DNA from: Streptomyces griseus subsp. griseus
GTDB taxonomy: Bacteria > Actinomycetota > Actinomycetes > Streptomycetales > Streptomycetaceae
NCBI RefSeq assembly: GCF_000720255.1
Contig: NZ_JOJE01000019.1
Coordinates: 1 to 64,000 of the forward strand
Direction of reading: 5' to 3'
Length of the DNA stretch: 64,000 bases
In this document: piece by piece, positions 24,331-32,934 of the stretch
Position numbering within the stretch: position 1 is the stretch's first letter
Layout of the letters: the number at the start of each line of letters is the position of its first letter
Notes under the pieces: model-generated
Databases searched by the model: none
Seen by the model: the letters and a program-made list of their open reading frames with translations, nothing else
What the model was told of the DNA's origin: nothing
Program-made: the position numbers and the translations under genes

Positions 24331-25554
24331 ATGACCGATGCCGCCGCACCCGCCGCACCCGCCGCCGACACCCTCGGAGCGCTGGACGGCATTCGTGTAC
24401 TGGACCTGTCGCGGTTCATCGCCGGCCCGCTGTGCTGCCAGATCCTCGGCGACATGGGCGCCGAGGTGATCAAGGTGGAGCGGCCCAGCGGCGAGGACGC
24501 CCGCAAGCACGCGCCGTTCCACCGGCGGCACAGCGTCTACACGATGGTCTACAACCGCAACAAGTACGGAGCCACGCTCGACACCCGGCGCCCCGAGGCC
24601 CGGGCGCTGCTGGAGGACCTCGTACGACGCAGCGACATCGTGGTCGAGAACTACCGCCCCGGGACGATGGAGGCGATGGGCCTGCCCTACCAGCGGCTGG
24701 CGGAGATCCGTCCCGGGATCATCCTGGTCTCGATCTCCGGCTTCGGACAGACCGGCCCCCTCGCGCGGCGCGCCCTCTTCGACGCCGTCGCCCAGGCGAC
24801 GTCCGGGCTGATGAGCCTCACCGGTCCGCCGGACGGCGAGCCCACCCTGACGGGCACGTACATCGCCGACCACATCGCCGGATTCCACGGCGCCATGGGC
24901 GCGATGCTCGCCCTGCTCCACCGGGAGCGCACGGGAGAGGGCCAGCACGTCGACGTGGCCTCCCTGGACGCGCTGTTCGCCTCCCTGGGCACCCGGCCCA
25001 GCGCCTACGCCATGCTGGGTCAGCATCCGCGGCGCAACGGTTCACGCGATCTGCTCACCGGCCCGGCCAACGTCTTCCCCTCCGCCGACGGCTACGTCTA
25101 CATCCACGCCGGGACAGATCCGCTCTTCCCTCGGCTGTGCCGGGCGATCGGGCGCCAGGACCTGGCCGAGGACGAGAGGTTCTCCTCGGTTCCGGGCCGT
25201 ATGGCGAACATCGAGGAGTTGGAGGACGCCGTCGCCGCCTGGACCAAGAGCCGTCCCTGCGACGAGATCGCGCACGTCCTGGAGGCGGCCGGAATCCCGT
25301 TCGGGAAGGTCAGCGAGATCCCCGACGTCGTCGAATCGGAGCAGATCAAGGCGCGGGACATGATGCTCGACGTCGAGCATCCCGTCCTGGGCGCGCTGCG
25401 TCTGCCCGGCATCCCCATCAAGATGAACGCCTCTCCCGGTGCGGTGCGCAAGGCACCGCCGCTGGTGGGCGAGGACAACGACCACGTCTACGGGCGGCTG
25501 CTGGGCCGTTCCCCGGAGGAGATCGCCCGCCTGAAGTCGCTGGGGGTGATCTGA
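24331..25554 (+). CDS. Class III (CaiB/BaiF) CoA-transferase
   Basis: This 407 aa family III acyl-CoA transferase has the N-terminal LGALDGIRVLDLSRFIAGPL block, MGAEVIKVERPSGEDARKH (CoA-binding), NRNKYGATLDTRRPEARALL and LVSISGFGQTGP. The catalytic Asp lies in GTYIADHIAGFHGAM (about residue 172), and TGEGQHVDVASLDALF follows. It should move CoA between carboxylic acids, as formyl-CoA:oxalate or mesaconate transferases do. It starts 2 bp after the ThDP enzyme behind GGAGGAGGG. The pair recalls frc-oxc logic: activation to an acyl-CoA followed by ThDP-dependent cleavage. The actual acid is unknown. Confidence 0.85.
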   Translation: MTDAAAPAAPAADTLGALDGIRVLDLSRFIAGPLCCQILGDMGAEVIKVERPSGEDARKHAPFHRRHSVYTMVYNRNKYGATLDTRRPEARALLEDLVRRSDIVVENYRPGTMEAMGLPYQRLAEIRPGIILVSISGFGQTGPLARRALFDAVAQATSGLMSLTGPPDGEPTLTGTYIADHIAGFHGAMGAMLALLHRERTGEGQHVDVASLDALFASLGTRPSAYAMLGQHPRRNGSRDLLTGPANVFPSADGYVYIHAGTDPLFPRLCRAIGRQDLAEDERFSSVPGRMANIEELEDAVAAWTKSRPCDEIAHVLEAAGIPFGKVSEIPDVVESEQIKARDMMLDVEHPVLGALRLPGIPIKMNASPGAVRKAPPLVGEDNDHVYGRLLGRSPEEIARLKSLGVI

Positions 25555-26433
25555 GTGAACGTACCGGCGCACCGTCCCACCGACCTGCGTCTGGATCCCT
25601 CCGCCCTGGCCCTGGCGGGTGCGGGCCGGGTGTTCGACCTGTCCTCGGGGTGGTGGCCCGGGATGCCGCTGGCCCCCGGTCATCCGCCGTTCCAGGTCCT
25701 GACCTTCAGGACGCCGGCGGGCGAACGCGCCCAGGGATCTCGGGGAGACCTGGAGTGGCTCGGGGACAACGCCTCCCGGTTCGGCTTCGTCTCCGAGATC
25801 CTCTCCTTCTGCGCCCACTCCGGCACGCACATCGACGCCCTGGCGCACATCACGTCGGGCGAGAACGACGAATGGTACGGCGGCTACTCCGCGCACGAGC
25901 ATCTCGGCGACTACGGCCCCCTCACGCACGACGCGTCGACACTGCCGCCCCTGATGCGCAGGGGAGTCCTCGTGGACGCGCCCGGTGCGCTGGGGCACGA
26001 GACGCTCAAACCGCACCAGCCCGTCGGCGCCGATCTGATCTCCCTGGCCCTGGCGCGGCAGGACGTGAACCTCGGTGAGGGCGACGTCGTCCTGCTGCGC
26101 ACCGGAACCATGAGGCACTGGCCGGACGTCGAGGCGATGAGCGCGGTCCAGGGAGCCGGGCTCGATCTGGAGGGGGCGCGTCTGCTGGCCCAGTACCGGC
26201 CGGCCGCCGTCGGCAGCGACACCGCCGCCGTCGAGGTCCATCCCTCCGGCGTCGACGGCGAGCCCCAGCCGGTGCACCGCCTGCTGATCCGCGACCTCGG
26301 TGTCCCGCTACTGGAGTGGGTCTACCTGGAGGAACTCGCCGCCGCGGCGGTCCACGAGTTCCTGCTGATCTGCCTTCCTCTCCCCATCACCGGGGCGACC
26401 GGCTCGCCCGTGCGGCCCGTCGCCGTCGCCTGA
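25555..26433 (+). CDS. Cyclase-family (kynurenine formamidase-like) hydrolase 1
   Basis: This 292 aa protein belongs to the metal-dependent cyclase family with the signature HSGTHIDALAHI (His-x-Gly-Thr-His-x-Asp, about residue 90), which binds the active-site metal. Known members hydrolyse formylkynurenine, isatin or cyclic imides and lactones. The GTG start directly follows the stop of the CoA-transferase, so translation is probably coupled. A second, divergent paralogue is encoded at 30346 in the same operon, implying two related ring-opening or hydrolytic steps or two stereoisomeric substrates. Confidence 0.85.
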   Translation: MNVPAHRPTDLRLDPSALALAGAGRVFDLSSGWWPGMPLAPGHPPFQVLTFRTPAGERAQGSRGDLEWLGDNASRFGFVSEILSFCAHSGTHIDALAHITSGENDEWYGGYSAHEHLGDYGPLTHDASTLPPLMRRGVLVDAPGALGHETLKPHQPVGADLISLALARQDVNLGEGDVVLLRTGTMRHWPDVEAMSAVQGAGLDLEGARLLAQYRPAAVGSDTAAVEVHPSGVDGEPQPVHRLLIRDLGVPLLEWVYLEELAAAAVHEFLLICLPLPITGATGSPVRPVAVA

Positions 26434-26460
26434 TCCGCCCTGTCCGTCGTAGGAGAAAAC

Positions 26461-27654
26461 ATGTACACAACACGCGGACGCCGCCTCCACCGCTCCCTCC
26501 TCGCTCTTCCCGTCGCCGCGGTTCTCGCCGTGGGTACCGCCTGCGCCGGTGCCGGTTCCGACGCCCACAACGCCTCCCATGGCGGTTCCGACGCGCAGAA
26601 CGCAGCCGCCGTCCGTGGTCTGCCCGACGACCAGTGGGACGACCTGCATCGCTCGGCGACCACCGAATCACCGCAGAAATACGAGGGCCCGACCACACCG
26701 GTCACCGCCCCCGAGAACGTGAAGGTCGCCGCCATCACCTGCCTGAGCATCCTCAGCGGCTGCGTATCGCCCGCCACGGGTGCCGAGCAGGCGGCGAAGG
26801 CGCTCGGCTGGCAGGTCAGGGTCTTCGACGGCGGTGGTACGCCGGACAAGCAGAACGCCCAGATGCTCAACGCCCTTTCCTGGGGCGCCGACATCATCCT
26901 CAACATCGCCATCGACCCGAACGCTGTGCAGGACGGACTGAGGGCGGCACAGCGGGCGAACGTGCCGGTGGGTGCCGGATCCAACGGTCTCGACTCGCCC
27001 AACCCGACCATCAAGCCGACCGGCAACAACCTCGGTTACGCCTTCGACGTGGCCCCCGACTACGCCGCCCTCGGGCAGAAGGCCGCGGACTGGGTGCAGG
27101 CCGACTCCAAGGGCAAGGCCAACATCGTCGTCTACTCCGACAAGGAGTTCCCGTCCGTGCTGGCCCTGCAGAAGGGCCTGCTGGCCGGGCTGGACAAGTG
27201 CAAGGACTGCACGGTGCAACCGCTGCGGTACTTCACCGGCAACCAGGTGGCCCAGGTGCTGCCGCAGTCGGTCGTCAGCTACCTGCGTTCGAACCCTGAC
27301 GTGGACTACGTGTTCATCCCGTACGACCCGGCGGCGGCAGCGGTCGTGCCGGCGATCGCCCAGGCCGGCCTGGGCGACAAGGTCCGCCTGATCAGCGTGC
27401 TCGGCAGCCAGGAGAACCTGAACTTCGTGCGCAAGGGGCAGGTCCAGGTCGCCGACGCCGCCTACGACAACCTGTACATGGGCTACGCCATGCTCGACCA
27501 GACCGCCCGGCTGCTGTCCAAGAAGCCGCTGGCCGACCCGCGCGGCGAGAACCTGCCCTACGTCGTGCTGGACGAGACCAACGTGCCCGAGGCCGGCTCC
27601 GACTGGCACGCCTCCTTCGACTACCCCGCCACGTTCGACGGGCTGTGGAAGTGA
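26461..27654 (+). CDS. Sugar-type ABC transporter substrate-binding lipoprotein
   Basis: This 397 aa protein has a lipoprotein signal (LLALPVAAVLAVGTACAG; lipobox Cys near residue 29) and two periplasmic-binding lobes of the RbsB/XylF class (KVAAITCLSILSGCVSPATG, WGADIILNIAIDPNAVQDGL, VPVGAGSNGLD). It is the extracytoplasmic receptor for the importer encoded by the next two genes. A run of about 50 residues after the lipobox is a low-complexity linker. The binding pocket cannot be assigned, but the class binds pentoses, hexoses, autoinducer-2 and polyols. It follows the cyclase by 27 bp behind AGGAG. Confidence 0.9.
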   Translation: MYTTRGRRLHRSLLALPVAAVLAVGTACAGAGSDAHNASHGGSDAQNAAAVRGLPDDQWDDLHRSATTESPQKYEGPTTPVTAPENVKVAAITCLSILSGCVSPATGAEQAAKALGWQVRVFDGGGTPDKQNAQMLNALSWGADIILNIAIDPNAVQDGLRAAQRANVPVGAGSNGLDSPNPTIKPTGNNLGYAFDVAPDYAALGQKAADWVQADSKGKANIVVYSDKEFPSVLALQKGLLAGLDKCKDCTVQPLRYFTGNQVAQVLPQSVVSYLRSNPDVDYVFIPYDPAAAAVVPAIAQAGLGDKVRLISVLGSQENLNFVRKGQVQVADAAYDNLYMGYAMLDQTARLLSKKPLADPRGENLPYVVLDETNVPEAGSDWHASFDYPATFDGLWK

Positions 27655-27660
27655 GGTCCG

Positions 27661-29229
27661 ATGACTGCTGCCCTGTACGGCGTCACCAAGCGGTTCGGGA
27701 CGTTCGCGGCACTGCGTGAGGTCTCCCTGACCGTCGAGGACGGCGAGATCCACGCCCTGCTGGGGGCCAACGGCAGCGGCAAGTCCACGCTGGTGCGCAC
27801 CATGACGGGGGTGTACGTACCCGACGACGGGCAGATCCTGATCGACGAACGGGACGTCACCGCCGGATGGAGCCCGGCCGCCGCCGCGGCGGCCGGGGTG
27901 CGGGTGGTCCACCAGGAGGCCCCGCTGGTGGACCGGCTGTCGATCGCCGAGAACGTGGCGCTGTTCGCCGGTTATCCGCGCGGGACGCTCGGGCGGATCG
28001 CCTGGCGCAGGCTCCGCACCGACACGCAACGGCTGCTCGACGACCTGTCGATCGAACGGCGCAGCCGAGAGCTGGCCGGGCGCCTCACCGGTGCCGAACG
28101 GGCGATGCTCACCGTCGAACTCGCCGTACGCACCGCGGGCGAGAACCTGCGGCTGCTGGTCCTGGACGAGGCCACGGCGGCGCTGCCGGAGGCCGAGGCG
28201 ACGCCGTTCCTCCGGCACGTCCGCGGTATCGCCGACCGCGGCCTGCCGGTCCTGGCCGTCACCCACCGGCTGGCCGAACTCGCGTACGCCGACCGGGTCA
28301 GCGTCCTGGACGCCGGCCAACTGGTGATCGAGGGGCCGGTGAGCAAGGTGGAGCGCTCCGAGATCGTACGGGTCATGCGGGGCACCGCCCCCGCGTCCCG
28401 TACGGCTGCGGCGACGAGCGGCGGGGCACAGGCGGAATCCGGACGGCACGCGACCGGGATCACCGCGCTGTGGGAGCGCGCGGCCGGCGGCCGCGACGGC
28501 GCTCCGCCGACGCAGTCGGCGGCCGGCCCGGTGCTGCGGGTGCGGGACCTGCGCGGGCACGACGTCGAAGGACTCGACCTGGACGTCGCGCCCGGCGAGG
28601 TCGTCGGTGTCATCGGTGTGCGCGGCAGCGGCCTCGAGGAGTTGCCGCGCCTGCTCACCGGGGCCGAACAGCGCCGCGGCGGCGCCATCGAAGTCGCCGG
28701 ACAGCGTCTGCCCGGCGCGCTGCCGCCGCGGGTGGCCATCCACCACGGACTGGTGCTTCTGCCCGCGGACAGGCTCCGCGAGGGCGGCTTCCACACCCTG
28801 CCCGTCACCGAGAACGTGATCCTGCCCGAGGCACGCAGGTTCTGGCACCGGCGGGCCCAGATGCGCACGGCGATCCGGCGGGTCATCTCCTACCTCGACG
28901 TGCGGCCCACCGACCCGGCCACCGTCTTCGGCCGCCTCTCCGGCGGCAACCAGCAGAAGGTCATTCTGGGCCGGCTCCTGCGCATGCGTCCACGCGTCCT
29001 CGTCCTCGCCGACCCCACCTACGGCGTCGACCCGGCCGCTCGCGAGGTGATGTTCGACGCCATCCGCGACGCCGGAGCCAGCGGGGTGGCCGTCCTGCTG
29101 ACCTCCACCGAACCCGAGCAGATGGCGGGCCTGTGCGACCGGGTCCTGGTGCTGCGCCAGGGGCGCGTCACCGAGGAGATCTCCGCTCGTGCCATGACTG
29201 CCGAGAACCTCATGACGAAGGCGATGTGA
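27661..29229 (+). CDS. Sugar ABC transporter ATP-binding protein (tandem ATPase, RbsA-like)
   Basis: This 522 aa protein has two nucleotide-binding domains, as in RbsA/XylG/MglA. Domain 1 has Walker A GANGSGKST (about residues 38-46) and Walker B LRLLVLDEATAALPE, but its signature is LTGAERAMLT rather than LSGGQ. Domain 2 has a degenerate P-loop (VRGSGLEELP), a clear LSGGNQQKVILGRLL signature and VLVLADPTYGVD. This asymmetry is normal for the class. It energises import of the substrate bound by the preceding lipoprotein. The TGA stop overlaps the permease ATG. Confidence 0.9.
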   Translation: MTAALYGVTKRFGTFAALREVSLTVEDGEIHALLGANGSGKSTLVRTMTGVYVPDDGQILIDERDVTAGWSPAAAAAAGVRVVHQEAPLVDRLSIAENVALFAGYPRGTLGRIAWRRLRTDTQRLLDDLSIERRSRELAGRLTGAERAMLTVELAVRTAGENLRLLVLDEATAALPEAEATPFLRHVRGIADRGLPVLAVTHRLAELAYADRVSVLDAGQLVIEGPVSKVERSEIVRVMRGTAPASRTAAATSGGAQAESGRHATGITALWERAAGGRDGAPPTQSAAGPVLRVRDLRGHDVEGLDLDVAPGEVVGVIGVRGSGLEELPRLLTGAEQRRGGAIEVAGQRLPGALPPRVAIHHGLVLLPADRLREGGFHTLPVTENVILPEARRFWHRRAQMRTAIRRVISYLDVRPTDPATVFGRLSGGNQQKVILGRLLRMRPRVLVLADPTYGVDPAAREVMFDAIRDAGASGVAVLLTSTEPEQMAGLCDRVLVLRQGRVTEEISARAMTAENLMTKAM

Positions 29230-30245
29230 TGAGCGACAAGACCGTGTCCCACCTCGACGCACCGGCGTCGGCCCGCTCCGCGCGGGAACGATTTTCCCCC
29301 GGCCGGATGCTCTCCTGGGTGAGCGGTTACGAGACCCTGGTGCTCCTCGCCCTGCTCATCGTTGCCTTCACCCTCGCCTCCGACCGGTTCCTGACAGCCG
29401 ACAACCTTCAGAACGTGGCGCTCGTACAGGCCGTCACGGCGACCATGACCCTGGCCGTCCTGATGCCCCTGATCATCGGTGAGTTCGACCTGTCCGTCGG
29501 ATATCTCATCGGTTTCCTGGTGATGCTCGAAGCCGTCGTGGCCCAGCACACCAGTAATCCGGTGCTCGTCATGGCCGCGGGTCCGGTCGTCGGTCTGCTC
29601 GTCGGCCTGGCCAACGGGATGCTGACGGTCTACTTCAAGATCAGTTCGTTCATCGCCACTCTCGGTGTCGGCATCCTGCTCAGCGGCGCCACGCAGGGAA
29701 TCAGCAATGGCAAGGTCATCTTCGAGAACATCCCGTCCTCGCTGACCTCCTTGGCGGCCGACGACTTCCTGGGTCTGTCGCTGGCGGTGTGGCTGACCCT
29801 CCTGCTCGCCGTCATCCTCTTCTACGTACTGGAGCACACCCCGCAGGGCCGCTTCTGGTACGCCATCGGCGGCTCCGAGCGCGTGGCCTACCTCGCAGGC
29901 GTCCGGACCAACCGCATGCGGATGACCGCGTTCGCCGCCTCCGGGCTGATCGTGGGCATCGCGTCCAACTTCGCCCTCGCTCAAGCGGGATCGGCGAACC
30001 CCGGTTACGGTCCCGAACTGCTGCTGCCCGCCTATGCCGCGGCGTTCCTCGGCGTGGCCACCTACCGGCCCGGTTACTACAACGTCCTGGGCGCCCTGGT
30101 CGCGATCATCCTGCTGGCCATCGGATTCAACGGACTGAGCCTGCTGGGCGTGCCGTTCTGGGTGCAGCCCATCTTCAACGGAAGCGTGCTGATCATCGCC
30201 GTCCTGGTCGCGCGTCAGGAGACCCGCCAGGTGCGGACCGGATGA
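29229..30245 (+). CDS. Sugar ABC transporter permease (RbsC-like)
   Basis: This 338 aa inner-membrane protein has 8-10 hydrophobic segments and the BPD_transp_2 features EFDLSVGYLIGFLVMLEAVV, GLVGLANGMLTVYFKISSFIATLG-like segments (29590-29660) and GSERVAYLAGVRTNRMRMTA (EAA-like coupling region). It is overlapped by four bases with the ATPase gene (TGATG). It forms the homodimeric channel of the RbsABC-type importer. The stop at 30245 is followed by a 100-bp gap before the second cyclase gene. Confidence 0.9.
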   Translation: MSDKTVSHLDAPASARSARERFSPGRMLSWVSGYETLVLLALLIVAFTLASDRFLTADNLQNVALVQAVTATMTLAVLMPLIIGEFDLSVGYLIGFLVMLEAVVAQHTSNPVLVMAAGPVVGLLVGLANGMLTVYFKISSFIATLGVGILLSGATQGISNGKVIFENIPSSLTSLAADDFLGLSLAVWLTLLLAVILFYVLEHTPQGRFWYAIGGSERVAYLAGVRTNRMRMTAFAASGLIVGIASNFALAQAGSANPGYGPELLLPAYAAAFLGVATYRPGYYNVLGALVAIILLAIGFNGLSLLGVPFWVQPIFNGSVLIIAVLVARQETRQVRTG

Positions 30246-30345
30246 CACGGCCGAGTGCCCGCGCCCTCGTTGGGCGCCCGGGCACCGGCCCACCCACTCA
30301 GCGTCCGACGTACGACGAACGACGTACCTCGACAAGGAGGACGGG

Positions 30346-31119
30346 ATGCGGACACCGACGACGGGGCGGACACCGACGACGGGGCGGACCCCGACGACCG
30401 CCCGGGCACTGGATGAGCTGCTCGCCGGCGCCCGCCTGGTGGACCTCAGCCGCACCCTGGAAGAGGGCATGCCCACCTACCCCACGCACGCCAAGTACTT
30501 CCAGAACCGATGGCTGGCCATGGGTGACGTCGCCCGCATGAACCAACTCGTGCTCGGTGAGCACACCGGCACCCACGTCGACAGCCCCTGCCACTTCCCC
30601 GTCCGGGGACCGCACGCCGACATGAGCGTCGACGAGCTCCCGCTCACCGCGCTCACCGGCCGCTGTGCGACCGTCACGGTGGATCCGCCGCCCGCACCCG
30701 ACGAGATGGTCGGACCCCGGACCCTGCTCGACTGGGAGGAACGCCACGGCTCGCTGCGCTCCGGGGACGTGGTGCTGATGAATTTCCAGTGGGCACACAC
30801 CCGTTGGGGCCTGCACGAGGCGGGCTTCGCCCATCTGGACGGCTGGCCGGGCATCGCGCGCGAGACGGCGGAGCTGCTGCGGGAGCGGACCGTGCGGGCG
30901 GTGGGGACCGACTGCGTCAGCCTCGACAGCGGCGACGGCGGCCGTGGCGAACTGCCGGCGCACTACGTCCTGTTGTCCGCGGGCGTGCTCATCATCGAAA
31001 ACCTGGCCAACCTCGACCGGCTGCCACCGTTGTGCTTCTTCCTGGCGTTCCCGCTGCGCATCGCGCACGGCACCGGCTCCCCACTGCGCGCGGTGGCCGT
31101 CGTGGACGGAGGACAGTGA
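30346..31119 (+). CDS. Cyclase-family hydrolase 2
   Basis: This 257 aa second member of the kynurenine-formamidase-like cyclase family in this cluster has LVDLSRTLEEGMPTYPTHAK and the metal motif EHTGTHVDSPCHF (His-x-Gly-Thr-His-x-Asp). Further conserved segments are GDVVLMNFQWAHTRWG and GTDCVSLD. The N-terminus is three repeats of TPTTGR encoded by an 18-bp tandem repeat (30350-30400), not part of the fold. The start has AAGGAGGA. The paralogue at 25555 is clearly different in length and sequence, so this is not a recent duplication. The substrate is unknown. Confidence 0.85.
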   Translation: MRTPTTGRTPTTGRTPTTARALDELLAGARLVDLSRTLEEGMPTYPTHAKYFQNRWLAMGDVARMNQLVLGEHTGTHVDSPCHFPVRGPHADMSVDELPLTALTGRCATVTVDPPPAPDEMVGPRTLLDWEERHGSLRSGDVVLMNFQWAHTRWGLHEAGFAHLDGWPGIARETAELLRERTVRAVGTDCVSLDSGDGGRGELPAHYVLLSAGVLIIENLANLDRLPPLCFFLAFPLRIAHGTGSPLRAVAVVDGGQ

Positions 31120-32168
31120 TGACCGTGCACCGGACGGCGGTCCTCGGCCGCAACCTCACCGACCCCTCCCGCGCCGCCCACGAGAAGGATCTCGAAGCGG
31201 GCCTGAAGCCGCCGGTGTTCGACAGCATCGTCGTTCCCGAGGAGTTCGGCCCGGTCGATCTGCTGGTGGACGACCTGAAGGTCAAGCGGTTCGCCTTCAC
31301 CCAGGACGACCACGGCGACTGGTACCTGCGCGCCGGGCCCGACGGCCCGCGCATCGGCCACGCCGGACTGCTCGCCAACGATCTGCTGCAACTGTTCACC
31401 CTGAGGTTCGCCGCCAGTCAGGTGGTGGGGCTGCACACGGAGGAGGAGCTCTGGTTCGACCGGCCCGTCCTGGTGGGACAGCGGGTACGGCTGGCCGGCC
31501 GCTACGTGGACAAGTACGAGCGCCGGGGGCAGGGCTACGTCGTCATGGAGGCCGACGCCCGGGACGAGGACGGACGCACCCTGGTCCGTCACCGGGGAGT
31601 GGAGATCATGCGGACCACGCCGGGAGAGGTGGCCGGGCGGGGCTCGGCGGGCCGTGCTCCCGGCCGCCGTGTCAGCGACGCGTACGACACCTCCCTGCCG
31701 CTCGCGGAGAGTCTGGGCGGCGGGGCGGTGCCCGGGATGGGCCTTGCGCCGCTGTCCAAGGAGATCACGTTCGAGCAGATGGCCGTGTTCTCCCGGACCG
31801 GCGAGTTCGTCACCAACATCCACAACAACCTCGCCGCCGCGCGCGCCGGAGGCCTTGCGGTACCGATCGTCCAGGGGCAGCAACTCGTCTGTCACCTCGC
31901 CGAGTTGCTCACCCGCGCCTTCGGAGCCGAGTGGTTCATCACTGGATGGCTGCGGGTGAAGTTCCTGCGTCCGGTGAGCGCCTTCGACCGCATCGAAGCC
32001 GCCGGCGCGGTGCGTGACGTGGAGCGTGCCGGCTCCCGGACGGGCGTCGGTCTGGATGTGTGGGTGCGCCGCGGCGACGAGAGCCTGGCCGCCGTCGGCT
32101 GGGCCCATGGCGAGGTGTCAACCGACCGGCCCGTGCATGGCATTCTGCCCTCCAAAGGATTCTCATAG
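31119..32168 (+). CDS. MaoC-like / FAS1-type dehydratase (double hot-dog)
   Basis: This 349 aa protein consists of two hot-dog folds. The first half (about 25-175) resembles the MaoC_dehydrat_N/HTD2 type (IGHAGLLANDLLQLFTLRFA, ELWFDRPVLVGQRVRLAG). The second (about 205-335) is MaoC-like, with FVTNIHNNLAAARAGGLAVP and GWLRVKFLRPVSAFDRIEA. Enoyl-CoA or mesaconyl-CoA hydration is the established activity. Together with the CoA-transferase it implies that the pathway passes through unsaturated acyl-CoA intermediates. The ATG overlaps the cyclase 2 stop (TGATG). Confidence 0.8.
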   Translation: MTVHRTAVLGRNLTDPSRAAHEKDLEAGLKPPVFDSIVVPEEFGPVDLLVDDLKVKRFAFTQDDHGDWYLRAGPDGPRIGHAGLLANDLLQLFTLRFAASQVVGLHTEEELWFDRPVLVGQRVRLAGRYVDKYERRGQGYVVMEADARDEDGRTLVRHRGVEIMRTTPGEVAGRGSAGRAPGRRVSDAYDTSLPLAESLGGGAVPGMGLAPLSKEITFEQMAVFSRTGEFVTNIHNNLAAARAGGLAVPIVQGQQLVCHLAELLTRAFGAEWFITGWLRVKFLRPVSAFDRIEAAGAVRDVERAGSRTGVGLDVWVRRGDESLAAVGWAHGEVSTDRPVHGILPSKGFS

Positions 32169-32214
32169 CCGATACATCCGACATATCTGACACACCCGAT
32201 GAAGGAGGCACTGT

Positions 32215-32928
32215 ATGGCGCGACTGCCCATGTACGAGGTGATCTACCGCGATCTCGACCAGCAGATCTCCCGCGGCACCCTCAGGCCGGGTGACCGGCT
32301 GCCGTCCGAGGGAGAGATCGCGGAGCACTACGGCGTGAGCAGGATGACGGTACGTCAGGCGGTGGGCCGGCTCACCGACGAACGGCGACTGCTCCGCCGT
32401 CGTGGCGCCGGCACCTTCGTGGCCGACCATCACGCCACCTACCGCAAGGTCCACACCCTCGGGCCCTTCCATGAGGACATCGGTCGCGGGGACACCGCCA
32501 TCGCCACCCGTGTCCACGTCCAGCAGGTCGCCGAGCCACCCGAGCACGTCAGCGACCGGCTCGGCATCAAACCCCGGCAGAAGGTCATCCGGCTGCTGCG
32601 GGTGCGCGACGTGGACGGCCGGCCGGCCGCCATCCAGGATTCCTGGATCCCCTACGGGCTCGCTCCCGCGCTCGCCCAGGAGGAGTTGCTGGGCGGTTCC
32701 CTGTACCGGACCCTCGTGGATCACTTCGGCATCAGTCTGACGTGGGCCGAGCAGGAGGTGTCGGCGGCCGCGGCCAGCGCCGAGCAGGCCGCGCTGCTCC
32801 AGGTGCAGCCGGGGACCCCGCTGATCACCATCACGCGGCTCACCCACAGCGACGGGACGGGGCCGGTGGAGTTCGCGCGGAGCTGGACCCGTCCCGAATA
32901 CCCCCTGTTCATCAGGCTTGAGAGGTGA
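32215..32928 (+). CDS. GntR/UTRA (HutC-type) regulator
   Basis: This 237 aa protein has an N-terminal winged HTH (YEVIYRDLDQQISRGTLRPG, GEIAEHYGVSRMTVRQAVGR, LLRRRGAGTFV) and a UTRA effector domain (FHEDIGRGDTAIATRV, RVRDVDGRPAAIQDSWIPYG) of the HutC/NagR/DasR subfamily. UTRA domains commonly bind phosphorylated sugars or pathway intermediates. It is encoded inside the cluster between the hydratase and the sugar kinase. The HutC-type palindrome at about 22564 is its most likely site. The start follows GAAGGAGG. Confidence 0.9.
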   Translation: MARLPMYEVIYRDLDQQISRGTLRPGDRLPSEGEIAEHYGVSRMTVRQAVGRLTDERRLLRRRGAGTFVADHHATYRKVHTLGPFHEDIGRGDTAIATRVHVQQVAEPPEHVSDRLGIKPRQKVIRLLRVRDVDGRPAAIQDSWIPYGLAPALAQEELLGGSLYRTLVDHFGISLTWAEQEVSAAAASAEQAALLQVQPGTPLITITRLTHSDGTGPVEFARSWTRPEYPLFIRLER

Positions 32929-32934
32929 CGCACG

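Noticed and set aside
26668..29262. An 864-codon minus-strand frame opposite the ABC transporter genes
   Set aside because: The + strand encodes complete lipoprotein and ATPase genes with all motifs; the antisense frame has none.
30346..31119. Cyclase 2 as a recent duplicate of cyclase 1 at 25555
   Set aside because: Apart from the HxGTHxD metal motif the two differ strongly in length and sequence, so they are old paralogues or independently recruited.
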